Of a DNA stretch of 64,000 nt, positions 29,409-43,000 are shown piece after piece (the stretch's first letter is position 1; every line of letters starts with the position of its first letter). Source of the stretch: Beaufortia kweichowensis (lineage: Eukaryota > Chordata > Actinopteri > Cypriniformes > Gastromyzontidae); contig CM032817.1 of NCBI GenBank assembly GCA_019155185.1, positions 6,654,034 through 6,718,033 on the forward strand. The letters are read 5' to 3'. The notes under the pieces were generated by a model. It had not been told where the DNA came from and ran no database searches. It saw only the letters and a program-made list of their open reading frames with translations. The position numbers were made by a program, and so were the translations under genes.

Positions 29409-30451
29409 ATCAATTCTCCTCACACCAACTGGAGCCTTAACCGGATTTGTGATGATGGTGTGTGTCTCATCTGTAACATTTTCTTCGCTCGAGTACTTCT
29501 CCTGCTTTCGTTCAAAACCTTCATCGTCGCCATCATCCCCAGACCCCCGAAAACTGCTTTTTGGTTAGACCTCTCAGAGGGATTACTCAGAAGTAGCCGA
29601 CGGTGTGTTTTTTTTAATAAGAAATTTCTTGTTACCATTCAGGAATTTTTTTTAAGGAAATCACTAGACCATTTATTTTCTCCAGACATATTTAAACGTC
29701 TCCTGCACTCAACAAAATTCAATAAATTTTGCGAACCTGGAACCAGCGGGCAGTGAGATTAGACTCTACGCTTGTCAGGGCTGTCAGCTCTCAAGCTTCT
29801 CCATTAGACCAACAGCTATGGAACCATCAAGCTTCCGTCTCCATGACAACTGTCTATTCCAGAACTCTCAGCAGGGTTCTGGCTCCGCCTGCAGTCCAAC
29901 TGGCTTGACCGTTGACCTCTTCGTCTTTTTCTGTTGCTTTGATAGTCACAATTCCGGCGTGTTCTTTTGTAATTGTCAGGCTTGTTTTTGCAAAGTCTTA
30001 TAGACTTGAAGAATGTGATTAACTCAAATCACGCTCTCAAACACACTCCCACATGCTATTGTGTGTGTTCTGCGTGTACCAATCCAGTTATAGAGGTATA
30101 AAAGTAGAGGTGTGTTTGGGCTCTGTGAACTTGCTGTAGGGACTGTGTTTAATGGTTGCATTCCACAGTTGTGCGTGTCATTTCCTGCAATTATGTATCT
30201 TTACAGAGAGCTGCGATTCACCGCTTTTAACTCTGCTCTACAACGTCATTTGAAATAATCTCAGCTTTATGTACTTGAACACACACCCTCACCTCCATCT
30301 CTGTCTTTTTTAAGCCAGTTCGTTTTCTTTTGTACATTCACACGAATGCACATTTGTATGTTCAGGTTCAGTTCTGAACTTGTATTCCATTGTACTGTGA
30401 AAAATGTCTGGAATTTTAACTGAAAAAGAATGTACAAATGCTAAAACAACT

Positions 30452-30560
30452 GTTAAAGGAGTAGTTCACCCTAAAAGTAAAATTTTTACTTCATCTTGTG
30501 TTGTTCTGAAGCCATACTGTTTTTTGGTTTTGTGGAACACAAAAGTCTTTCCATCAATAT
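30452..30560. mobile_element. MITE fragment (AGTTCACCC family)
   Basis: GTTAAAGGAGTAGTTCACCC and then an internal body ending TTTGTGGAACACAAAAG, the standard cyprinid arrangement. No clear right inverted repeat. Confidence 0.6.
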
Positions 30561-32788
30561 ATAGTTTGTCATGATGTAGTTTTCACAATGAATTTTATTA
30601 CTGTAACTTAAAGATGATATTCTTACAATGTAGACCCACAATTATTTATATTGTCTGTGTTGAATTTATGCAGTAGTCACAGCTTCACGAACTGTGTAAA
30701 CAGTTCTGTGTCTAAAAATGACTACCGCAGCTTCCCAGTAACCAAAACAAGTGTCTCGCTTTTGTCTGCTTCACAACCTGCCAAATCCACCAGACGAGCT
30801 CAAGATTTCCTTTCTGCTTTATTTCTTTTTAAACAAAACACATTTTTTTTAATCAAACAAACGCAGCATTTACAAATGGCAAACTATTTGGATCTGATAT
30901 CGATTACATTCCGTTCAGTTCTCGTCTGGATGAACCAAAAACCACAATGTCTCGCTTGAGGTCTCCCCTCTCAAACACAAACACCGATTTGATTTCCTTC
31001 TTGTTTGTCTTTCTTGTTCAGTTTAATGGAAAGCATGATGGCCAGGTAAAAATAACAGAGCTGTTACTTTTTTATTCCTATCATAGTTATGAAATACAGA
31101 CTCTTAAGTGCAGTTTCATTTTATGATCCTAAAGTGGAACCTGGCACGGATGATCTAGGACGGAATGGTCGAATGGGCACAGACGAAGCTACATGTCTGC
31201 GTTTGTGTGAGGTCTTAACCGCTCACCTGCTGTGCATCATTAGCAAAACTAACCGTGTATCACAATAACAAGAGATTCAGTACATGCAGACCTCTCTCAC
31301 CGATAACTGATGAACATGGGTAGGTGTGCTGCTTCACTGTACATCTGATTGAGGTTGATTCATGTCACTGTTGGTAATGACTTCGTGAATCACGTTTCCC
31401 CCGGAATACGATAGCGTGCCTGATTGCACAGTGTGTGTGATCATGAGTGTCTGTGTGTCCCTGTTTACACAGGGATGTGGGTGGCTGCCATTAGCAGGTG
31501 TGACTATATTTTAGTGCTTTAATGGACCATTGAAAAACATGACAGCGTATGACTGCGTGCACAAGTGTTTTTTCATGGGTCCTGTCACTATGAAGCATCT
31601 ACTAAATGCTTCATGTAATTTTCTTGTGTTACATTTATAGAAACCCTTTTGTTTTCTTGCTGTAATAGATAAAAGTCATCCATTGTTACTTAAACATTTC
31701 CAAAAATCACAATAAAATAAATGATAATAAATAATGGAACTGTAAGTGTATAATTTATCTACCGAATATTTTTTTTTTTTAAGCATTTACAAAAACGTTT
31801 ACACATGGCTCACAACATTGTGTTGTATGCACACAAATATTCTTTTGACCTGTGTTTCTCCCGCCTATTCTTTTTCTCTTTATCTCTCTCATACACACCT
31901 AGTATTCACACAAAGACACCAGGCACGTTTTGCTGCTCCGTGCAACGATTTTTCAGCATTCATGTCCCAGCATGCCTTAGTAAGCGTTTGACGCTCTCCA
32001 TTTCCATTAGTTTCACAACAACACAACTGAGAGTCACACGCTTCAGCTCAGCTTAGCTGCTTTATTTTAATGCTCTCTTTGGCTCTTACCACCATATGCG
32101 TCTGACAGCCAGAGGCCAAAACACTCTGTATTGTTATTTCAGAGAGGCTAAATGTTGTCTGCCAGCCTTATTTAACTCTTTAAGTAACCCATCAAACTCA
32201 AACTTGGAGATTTGTGGCTTTTTGTCCATGTGTGTAAGCCTTGAGACCATCTGTAGGCTATTGTACTTGTAAACATGGTCAGTATTGACATATGTATGCA
32301 TTAAATGTACAGTATTTGTTTTCAGGGGAATGAAACAAAATTACTGATGACTCATCTTGTACTGCTTGCATGTCCCGCCCACTAATAACATCTGCAACCA
32401 ATTATAGAGCAGCAAGTAATCTTCCATGTGTGTGATGTAATTTTAATCTGTCAGTAATTTCCTTGATGTTTTTCACACAGGACAACATTTATATGAGTGT
32501 TGGAATTGGAAATAACTGCTGTGAATTATCAAAAGCAACTTGAAATCTACTGTACCTCTGCCACCACTGTTATTCTGTTTAACTGTAGTTGTGCGTATGT
32601 GTGTACTTGTGTGTCCTCTCTTCCGATGCCCTGGCCTTAATTAGTTAGTGGTCGGCTCACAGCCCGGGACGGAATGTGAGATATTTAATAAGCACCCAAC
32701 AATGCAATGGTGCTTGTGGCAGGCAGCAGGCCAGGGAACCAAATTATTAAACTGGCTTCATGAACTTGATTATGTAAATGAACTCCGA

Positions 32789-32799
<11 letters not shown>

Positions 32800-32832
<33 letters not shown>
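32800..32832. repeat. (GA)n microsatellite
   Basis: A GTGTGTGTGA run leads into about 15 GA units with one AAA interruption. Confidence 0.9.
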
Positions 32833-32833
<1 letters not shown>

Positions 32834-32969
32834 TAGCAGCAAGATAGGATGAGTGAGTCCAACATTAGATGTGTAAAGCATGACATTGCATTTCTGAATC
32901 CAATAAATTGAGTTTCCCCAGTGTAATCTTCCACTGCAACTCACTGCATAAATATTATTTAGCCTGCCT

Positions 32970-33172
32970 ATATGAATAGAGATGGATGGATAGATGAATA
33001 GATATATATGGATAGATGGATGTGAGTAGATGAACATAGGTATAGATGTATAGGTATAAATGCATAGATATAGATGTATAGATATAAAAATATAAATATA
33101 ACAGTATAGATGTATAGCTATAGATATAAAAGTATAGATATATAAGTATGAATATAGATGTATAGATTTAGA
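32970..33172. repeat. Degenerate (ATAGATGTATAG)n tandem array
   Basis: About 200 bp of imperfect TAGATATAGATGTATAGATA-type units of 4, 8 and 12 bases. The long minus-strand frame rich in Ile/Tyr/Ser here is a by-product of the repeat, not a gene. Confidence 0.85.
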
Positions 33173-34689
33173 CAAATAAATACATTTTACAATTAAATAG
33201 ATTTTACAATTGTATGATGTGGTGAAATGTCAAAATTCATGCCGACAGACCAACTGCACACACTGAAGAATGGACTTTTCCATCTTCAGTTAAGTACACC
33301 CTTTGAGTACACCGAATTCTTTTTCCCTCAGGCAGTAGGGTATGTAACTGAAAACGTACATATTTTTGGCTCGGCTCAGCTGATTGCTGTTTAAGGTGAG
33401 GTAAATGATAAATGGCAGACTGACGCATTAATAAAGCAACCACAGCTGTAGGAGATCACATGACCACAGCTTAAGCGAATCCAACCCTTTGAGCGTGTCT
33501 AATGCTGAGCATCTGTTTAATCAACATTGTACCATTGCGATTCCCAGACCCATGAAATAGTATGGAAGCAATATGGTTTTGAAAATAATCAGAAGACAGG
33601 AAGGTAAAAGAAATTTCAATCTGGAATTGCCCTGCATGTCTGGGAAGTACCCACTGTTCTGAACACATTCTGTATATGGTAGTGTTGCCGAAGAACCCAA
33701 ACACACACACTTTTCACATGTTTGCCTCACTCCACCGCAGCCTTCAAAATGACCTCACAACCTGCTGGATACGAACACCGATTGCTAATTGGCTAGAGCA
33801 CAGGAGTCTTACTATTTGATTGACAGGACTTTAAAGAGGGGTTTCTTGTTCAAGTGCAACACTTAATACTTTCAGTGCACCACATGGTCTGTTTGCAGGG
33901 CTATCTGAGGTCTCACACAGCAGATATATTGAAGGAAAGAAAGTGGAGAGTACTGTATGTGAACGGCATACAGAATTTAAAAAAGGGATGTGGGAAATAG
34001 GAACTTGGAAATGGAGTGAAAGAGGGAGAAACTGAGCTTGTGGGCAGTGCAGAAAGAGGAAGGAAATGATGGAAATGGATTGAGAGACCAAAAAAGATAA
34101 AAGACCGAAGTCCCTAGTGAATCCCAGTCATGTCTTTATTTTTTGTGAGAGCTTGCTTTTGCCCGGCTGCTCTGGGGAATTTGACTGACAGCTCCGGAGG
34201 AATTTCCACATATCTTTATCATGCCTGCATACTGTGCAGTGACCAGAATATACTTCCTTCATGACATCACAGTGCAGCGCGTGATTCTATTGGATATTTA
34301 TAGATTCTGAAACTTTCTGGACAAAGAGTTCCCAAGGCTTTTGACAGCAGAGTGCAGAGTTTTCTAACCGAGTTGAAGTGTAAGCGTCTTCAAAGAAAGT
34401 TTCAGAGTTTGTGCTGTTTGTTATTTTCTAGATTTGTGAGTTTGTTTGGCTAATCTCACATCCTGTTAGACACACAATCAAGCCATTGTAAATGATCTTT
34501 ATGCACTGGCCTATTGTCTTGTAACACAAGGCACACACACACTTAATAAAAAGTGTTAAATGGAAAAATCTTCTTTTATACACTGTCAGTTCACGCTTTC
34601 AGTGTCCAATGATCTAGCGTTAAGCTCATTAAATTTCGGAGGGCCAATTGGAAATCGATAAAGCCAACTGTCTCAGATAAACTTTTCTT

Positions 34690-35015
34690 TTAAGTTCAGT
34701 TTATGTCCTCCTTTATCAGTTTCACAGCTAGGCCTAATTTTTCCCCAGCCAACTCTGTTTTAAATAAATGGGATCAGGTGCGGAACAGAGTGAACATCGA
34801 GATCCCACCCGGACCTGAAACACACACTCACGTACACTCACTCACTCAGTCTCTTTCTCTCAGACTCATTAGCTCTCGATGGCTGTTTTGTATTTTAATC
34901 AATGCAGAGAACATAACTACAATTAGCAGCTTTCCCATATCGATCCCAGTTGAATTAAGGAGAGAAAAGGCACGTAATAGATCACATAATGAAGTCTCTT
35001 AGACGTCCTTAATCA
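34690..35015. promoter_or_regulatory. Candidate conserved non-coding element
   Basis: Repeat-poor block with dense potential factor sites: TTTTAATCAATGCAGAGA, ACAATTAGCAG, CATATCGATCC, CGTAATAGATCAC. Interrupted only by a short CACTCACTCACTCAG run. No coding signature. Conservation is untested. Confidence 0.28.
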
Positions 35016-36584
35016 TTGTGCTCTTTGAAGGTTTGTGAGTGTCTTTGTGTGTTGTGCGGGAATTTATTTGCGTTTGTACAATGTATGATTTAGGAAATAA
35101 TGCAAATAAAGTCTTGAGGGTTTAGCTGAAATGCTTGTGTTACAACAGATTATATATCAATATGTTAATATTATGTTTTTTAAAAGCAATCATTTAGTAA
35201 TCATTTTCTTGGTTAATTACAGCAATATTTACAATATTACAGCCCTAATTTGAAACTTTTATTCATAGTTCATTCATTTCTGTCTTTTATTACAACCAGT
35301 TACTAATAAAACATCTTAGTTTTAGATATAAGTTTAAGTTTAAGTCCACAAAATACTTCTTGCTTTGTTTAGTTCAATTAGCGAGGCACTTACTCAAGCT
35401 GCGAATTTTAGTGAGTAATTCATGAAAAGAATCATTTGTTCACAAATCCGAATAAATTACTCACAGTGTAGGTTTGTTTTTGCACGCATTCAGCCAAGAC
35501 AACACAATAGAAATACTGTTCTGTCGGCATTATGGCATTAACAGTTCTTTATCTCATTACATTCAGTTCAGACTGCAAGCTTTTTTGCCATGCAACTCTG
35601 AATAGTAGTGCAGGAAATACTTGCTGTGTGTTGTTTATCAACTAAGCATTATACTGTTGCTAGTTTGTGTGTGTGTGTGTGTTGTCATTTGAGCAGTACA
35701 CACTTTATTGGGAAGCCTTGGCTAAACAGTGATGAATGTGTGTATGCTTTTTTGAACGTTTGATTGAACGCCCTGCACTAATACTGGAGCACACACACAA
35801 ACTTTATGACAGCCAAGATGGAAAACTGCAGTTTTAGATATAATGAGGAAAATCAGACACATACACACACATACACACACTGAATGTCTGCAGTACAGGA
35901 TTTACCAAGTAATATGCACTCAAATGTGTACACAAACAGTGTTGAGGAGTCACACCACCTTGTGCAAGAATCTATAGTGTCACTGTTTGTTTTCTTTCCT
36001 AATCTCAACTCAAATAATATTGAAGTGTGGAGCAGAAACAAAACCTAAAACTCATAGAGAGAGAAAGAGAGATTTACTCAGAGATAAAGGCAAACGCCCT
36101 CCCCATGTGTATTATTGCGGAAGTGTTGTAGGATATAAAGCTTTATCTGTCTCAGAAGCCCAATACTTTTCATAGTCTGTAGCTTAGCCAGAAAGATGAA
36201 TGTGTGTTATGTGTTGATGCTCTGGATATTAATTTATGATCACATCTGCCATGGTGGTGCTCATGTGGATGATACAGGTTCGACTCCAGCCTGCAACATG
36301 TCCCACATCCATTAATGCTTGACATAGGAAATACAGGTTTTCAGGCGGATGCGGTAGGCTCTCACCCAGTCCTCAGGCAATGGGCCTAATCTCTCTCTCT
36401 CACATACACATTCTCTCTGTTTTCTTCTTTAATGAAGCTGAGACCGAGTTCTCTGCATGGTTAATTGGGCAAGTTAGCTCGAGGCTGATTTATAGGTGCA
36501 TTTTAGTGATCGGTGGCAAACAAAGCTCTCTCACACACAAGCACACACATATTGAGTGACTGAGGAAATTGGTATTTAAGGTGC

Positions 36585-36700
36585 TCTTTCCACTGTTTAT
36601 TGTGACTGTTTTGGTTCCATCATTTCCGTAATAGCAGTAATAACCACCTCCTTCATTAAGGCCTCCAATCAATGTTTAATTAGAGGAGAATGCTGCTGAT
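36585..36700. promoter_or_regulatory. Candidate conserved non-coding element
   Basis: Includes CTTCATTAAGGCCTCC and AATCAATGTTTAATTAGAGG, clustered homeodomain/SOX-like cores in a compact unique block. Texture-based call only. Confidence 0.25.
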
Positions 36701-39700
36701 GTGTGTGTGAATGTGTTTGTGGGTTTTATGGTGGATTCTTGATGGCCTAATGACATTCACCCATGCATCATTTAATGATGTACTCCTGGGCTGTCTATAT
36801 TTCTAACTTTACAAAGAGATGCATTGCAGTCACTAAATGTTAACTTGGTTATGTCTGAAGTTCAGTTATATTTGTTCTTGACATGACTTGACATGCTATC
36901 TTTTGTTAATTCCCAAAAAGAACCTTTATACTAATTTTTATTCATAGACTGCAGCTGCCGTTGGAGGAAAAGACATGTGGGCAGTGTCTCAAACCACAGT
37001 CAGTTGTTTTGTTTACCTCAGCCCTTGAGCTGTCTGTACATTAAACATGGGTTTCTCTGACCGAAAAGAAAAGAGGTAGAATTCCAGAAACTTCTGGCCA
37101 TGATCGCTGTAATCAGACCTTCTACTCGAACCCAGCTCAATCAGATACGGCTGTGTTTCATAGGTTATGCCTTTTTCAGACTTGGGGTAATATTTTCTGA
37201 AGGCAAATTGCTTTCCATTTGAAGTTAATTATCTTTAAACCCATGAGCAGAGAGTGTTTTCATGATTTCTTGTTTACTTAAGTTATGTTTACATTACTAC
37301 AAATGAAAGAAATTTTGCTTATATATGACAACATTCGCACAAGTTCATAAAAATGACTAAAAGTGCTGTTTTATGCATGCCAGGCCAGTAATTGGCAATG
37401 ACATTTTGTAAAGCAATATGCATGGGCACGACATCACCATTTTCATGAATTTGCGTTTCTGTAGTTTACACTGAGAGGATAACTGTATGGGTTTTCAAAA
37501 GCTTGTACTTTAAAACCCATTTTTAAGTTATCGCTGTGTAAAGGAACAGCCAAAACGCATGTTTTGTATCCTGTTTTGTATCCCAAAATGCATCCATTAC
37601 AAGCTGTAATGGTATCAATTTTGTTGTATCCACTTTACATTGAGACTTTTTTCCAGTTTTGTGCACAGCTTTACACCAATATAACATATTCTAGGCATGT
37701 TGATAGTATGAGTATGACGCATTAAATATACTGTACTTCTGTCTTGCAGTCTTTCAGTCAGGTCTATGGAGTGTGTTTGTTTGAAATGAGGGCTTTGTTT
37801 TAGTTGAAGTTGCCCTCCAAGGTCTTCCCTACTCAGCTATAATAACAGAAAGCCCATACCTGGTGTGAGATCAGCATTGAAGCCACAGCAGGCTGTCAGG
37901 TGGGTTGTTTTGGCCTGAGGGGAAACATGATCAGCGGTTTGCTCTGTCGACATCCACTGCTCCAAAATTGCCAAGCTGACAGCTTGTTTTCACAATTGTT
38001 TGCACACGTTGTTGGTTAAGTATTATTATTGGAAGAAAAATGTTACCATGGCACCACATCCTGATGCAACGGGGTTCAGTGTAGTTGCTCTTATCAAGCA
38101 CATCCATGTCTTCCGAATCTAAATCCTGATCTTAATTCTCCAAAGGGAAAGAGGATGCTGTTGTCAGATCAGTGTCAACAGGCCTGACATCATGTCTTGT
38201 GGGCGTACTGCTGTGTTCGGAAATGTTCAGGGTGAACTGAAGCACACTGCTAAGTAACACCTCAATTAAAATTGATCCTGGTAGCTGTCTCGATATGTGT
38301 GTGTGATCCTATTGTACATGATTCATCAGAGATTGTTGAAAAAAGCTCTTTTTATTGTTTATTTAAAACAGGTGCTCCTACTCAAATTAATTTGTTGTTT
38401 GGGTGACGTCACCAAGCCATCTTATTGTTCCACAATTGACAAACTTCATCTGACACACTTTTGATGAGTTTTCACGATAGTTTTCTCCTTTAAAAAGCAG
38501 TTTTGGAAAATGAAATGGGTTAATGTTTTTTTCAAGATGTTTGTAGAGGTCAATTAATTTGTAAAGGTAAATTATAAATTTTTTAATGCAATGTTTAATC
38601 ATGCATTACTGAATGCCACAGTGTTCCAGTTGTGAAGGATTCAGACTTATGTAGGTCAGGTGGAGCTAATATTTTAACCAAGGATTTTTTTCACATGACC
38701 TCTTAGAAGTTTTTAATCAAGAATCCAGGCTCATAAACGAGCTCGTTTTCCACTTCAGAAGAAGCCCAGGTAAACAAACACCGACCTGTTACATGTGATG
38801 CCCTGCGGTCTGTTTACCACAGAATTCATAAACATCTCTAGAACGCGAGATGTCGGATATGTTCTTTCTAAAACTGCGTCGTTTTTTTCTAAGCCGAGCA
38901 AATGTGCTGCTAATGCCGAAAACTTTGATTTTTAAGCCTAAACACTATGGCCCTACAGTTTTGGTTGTTGTGTATAGTGTGTGTGTGTGGTGCATCTGTA
39001 CAAGGTGTATTGCTGCAGTCTAATTCAAAACATGGGAGTTTGATTGCCCTCCTGTGCACAGATGGGCTATTCAGTATGATTACAATGCTTTTCATTAGAT
39101 TTCATCATTTCTCTTCGTTTTTCACTTTCTTTCACATACCCCCCACCTTCCCTCTCACCCCACTTGATTAATCACAGAAGAATGACAGGAGGTAGATGTG
39201 ACTGAAGTGACCTGCGTCGCAGGTGCATTTGCTACAGATTGTGTGACTTTGTTTTAACCCGAGGAGCATCAGAAACTCTTCGCGCTCCCGCCTGCCTCCG
39301 CCAGCTATCCGATCAACACGCGCGGTTGCACACACAAACAAACTCGGATACAGTTGTTCACACATATACTTAGAGATAGGATGGATTGAAAGAAACATAG
39401 ATAAGGAAAAGGTGAACGAACATGTTTTTGCTGAAGATACCAGGTTGCTTGAAGTCAAATGTTGACATCTTAAATTATTATGTTTTGGCTTAAATTTTTA
39501 AACATTTTTAAAGTTATGAATTGCATATTTAAGGCTAAATATTTCTCTTATTTGTGATGAAGAGGTTGCAAAAAATGTAATATTTGTTACTTTTATAGAT
39601 CACAATAGAAGTGTTCACAGATCATCTTGTTATAGTAGGTGGCATGCGTTTATTACACCCTCGTCATTATTTCCCACACAGCTATCCAACATCTTTGTTT

Positions 39701-39799
39701 CATTGTACTTACACGCAACAGCGAACACTCCACAAGCACAATAAAAAGTTCTACAAAACTATTTATGCTGGAACTGTACTATAACACTATTCAGATGTC

Positions 39800-40040
39800 T
39801 GTTTGTCAATGAACTGAGATATTGTGTAAATGCTCCATCTGGAGGAAATGCATAACAGAACCATTCGCATTCTTTCATGCAGGAAACGCAGAGATAAAAG
39901 ATCTTAATCTGATAGGAATCCAGCATCAGATTTCCCACTCGCTCCGTTACCACGAGACAATTATTCAAACATTATTTTTCAGCGAGGCTCGTGAGAGGTT
40001 CTTCATGGTGGCTGCCAATCAATACTGACTATTGTGTTAC
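39800..40040. promoter_or_regulatory. Candidate conserved non-coding element
   Basis: Unique, compositionally balanced block including GATAAAAGATCTTAATCTGA, ACAATTATTCAAAC and GCTGCCAATCAATACTGACT. Frames are open on both strands for about 200 bases without any protein signature. This is common in strongly constrained non-coding DNA. Confidence 0.3.
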
Positions 40041-41629
40041 ATGGCGGGTGTCACACTGATTTTTCTCAGTGTCTTTTTGTATAAACTGTATTATAGACCT
40101 GTGGTTATACTGTTCCCACTCGGAGAGCCAATTTCCATGGTTCATAAATGGTACTGATTAGAACTACTGTTGAATCTCTTGCATGGATCACTTACTGCAT
40201 GATGACTCTAATCAGCATGTGCAGTTCATTAGAGACTGGAAACATAATAGTTACAAATCGGGCACATTGGTATGAGTTTCAGACATTCAAATCCAGGAAC
40301 TGTATACTTGAGACGCCATTTGTGCGCTATCATGGTTATAATTTGACTTAAATGTGCCTTAAAGGACATATCTCTCTGGCTTCAAAACTTGCTGTGGTAT
40401 TCTGAGTTCGTAGAGCATCCTCAAAGGCAAAACCCAGGGTTTCTGGTTAAATGCCCCTTCCTAGTCCTTATAATCAAGTGTCCTTGAGCTGACATGTTTT
40501 GCTGTAAACAGGGTTTCAGAAAGCTGCTTTTGAAGTATGTGTCATAAATATGCGTCAGATGAATGAGTTTGTGAATAGGATCAGGCAGTAATAGGGAGCT
40601 GTTATGACTTGCTTCAAGTAGGGCACAGGCAGTTGTTGAGATATGAAAGGAAGTGAGGTCACAGACTTAAAGATGACCCTTTCAGGTTGCGGTGATTGTA
40701 TGGCACTCTTGTAATCTCTTGTAATTTGATTATCCTGAAAACGCTACACAATGTGTAAAAAAAGTTTGACTACTTATCAACTGTCCTAAGATTATACATG
40801 TTCTTTGTGCTTTGTTTAAGTCAATTTAAATGCAATGCAAAATGCCAAATTCAGACAATATTCTAGCAAACGTCTAGTAACACAAGAAAATTTATTTTAG
40901 CACCATTTCATGTTCATGTTTTTTTTTTCATATAAAAGGCAACTTTGATTTGCAATATATACTTTGGAGATTGTAAACATATTACATTAACATTAACATT
41001 TAACACACACATCTAAATATGGGTGACAATTAGCACCCAACTGCAAAACAATATGCCCATAACACTACTGTAACTACATCATTTATTCATGCTGAAATGC
41101 AGGCTTGAAGCTCGCAAATTGCTCAGTATGTTTGTTCGGTATGTTTGTTCAGCCAGATGAGACAATATTGTTGTTCTCAAGGCTAGTGTACACTAACAAA
41201 ACTCAAACTCCAAGGGTTGTCGGGTTTGTTAACCCTGTCAGTGTTAGTTGGGTCAGTATGCACCTTCTGTTTTTTAGCATCTGTGACTCAAAGCCCTGTT
41301 TTTTTTTTTTATAAAATGTAATTGCTTTTCTACAGTATAGCTTTTCCACTAATACAACTTGGAGTCTTCATTTTATCTGAGTGGATCTCATCTTAAAAAT
41401 ATTTGTTAAAGTGTCAAGGTATGTCCAGACGTTATTGTGAAACACTTTTTTTTGCAGTAATGTGTTTGTATTTTAGGGCGGACAGTGGCCTTTTTTCTGT
41501 AAACATGATTGATAAAGACTTTGTAGCCGTCGCACATATAGCTTTTCTGTTTACAGTCCGATCAGTTTTACAATTTCTCTTCAAAACTATTGATTAAGGC
41601 TGAATTTCGGTCAGCTGGTTCTAGATAAG

Positions 41630-41770
41630 TACAATCTGTATCAGATTGAGGCAGATGCGTCGCCGGGCATCCTGCAGCCCGGACGAGCTGCTTTTCATGC
41701 TCCGAGACGGCGGAAAATTGCTTCCAGTGATTCCACACTGTCCCTCTCATCTGTTGTTTTCTGTGACATT
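41630..41770. promoter_or_regulatory. GC-richer unique block
   Basis: CGTCGCCGGGCATCCTGCAG and GAGACGGCGGAAAATTGCTT are set in AT-rich DNA. Open frames on both strands lack splice sites in matching phase, so I favour a regulatory element over an exon. Confidence 0.25.
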
Positions 41771-42719
41771 ATCCGGGATGAGCTTGTGTTATTACCAAGT
41801 GTGGATTCATAACATCTGTCCTAGTTTTGCTACAGAAAATTTTAATTTGCTTACAAAGTCAGTACAGTGTCGAGAAATAACACCTAGTGACTTTTTCTAG
41901 ATGTTTAAATAAAGTGACGAAGATGTCAGTTTTTTAAATATATTTATCTACTGTATCTTTATCACTTATACTGATACTGTTACTGACTATAATAATTCTT
42001 TGTGCCATGTATTATTTAAATTAGATTTGTTCTTTAGTTAAATAATTATATAAATTAAATTTATATAAATTGTCACTGCACATATTAAGTGTACACATGA
42101 AATGGACTGAAGTTGCACTTAATAATGCACTTTTTGATATTGTAAATTTTTTTAAATCTAAAAAATCTTAAAAATTATTATTAAATTATTTTATAAATGT
42201 TTATTTATTTTTTGTTTGTTTATTGTTATGAAAATTAGTCATCTTTTCATTTTTGATGGACAATGTCAATAATTCGCTCACAGGGTGTCCAATACTCCAG
42301 ATCTTAGGAGGAGCTTATTTAACAAGTCTACTAGTTAACACCACAGCTGCAGTTTTCCTCCGAGATTTCACTTGCACTCAAAAGGACAAAGAATAGAGGA
42401 CATTAAAACCAGACACACAATGGTTACACCTCCACATGCAGCTGTCTGTTGAGAACATGTCATTTGGGACCGTTTAATCTATACACACCTACATACAATC
42501 TCACACATCCATGGCCTTTATCTCGACTATAAACAAGCCGTCGTTTAATGTACGCTAGCTAACATGCACATTTTTGCCCTTTTTCTGAAGCAAATTGCTC
42601 TCCGCCCATGTACACCTGGCTGTCAGGTGGTTGTCTGAGGCGTTCAAAGGAAGACATTTGTATTCATTTAGGCAATGAGCAAAGCTCCATTATGAGTGAA
42701 GTGAATGAGAAAGGCAGCG

Positions 42720-43000
42720 TTTGACAGCTCAGGGTAATGACTACCCTCAGCCCGGCCTGGAAACGACAGCACCACAGACAGGTTCATTACATTACTCCAT
42801 GTCTCGAATCATCCAATAATCTGGCACATTGTAATAAAGATGAATATCTCCCTATTTCAATTTTGCCTCATAATAAATTGTCCATAGATAGAGCTGTAGG
42901 GTGCCGTGGCAGCTGTGTTTTCCCCTTTTCTTCTGACTCCGCGGCCCCTCTGAGATAACCGTCGGAGGAGTTGAATAGTCAAGTATGCCGAGATACGGCT
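42720..43000. promoter_or_regulatory. Candidate conserved non-coding element
   Basis: About 280 bp of unique sequence with motifs such as TCATCCAATAATCTGG, CATTGTAATAAAGATGAA (SOX/TCF-like), CATAATAAATTGTCC and CTGAGATAACCG. It is the most element-like block of the long non-coding region by eye. Conservation is untested. Confidence 0.33.

Noticed and set aside
32747..33175. 142-codon minus-strand frame rich in Ile, Tyr and Ser
   Set aside because: It is a translation of the ATAGATGTATAG array and the adjacent (GA)n tract.
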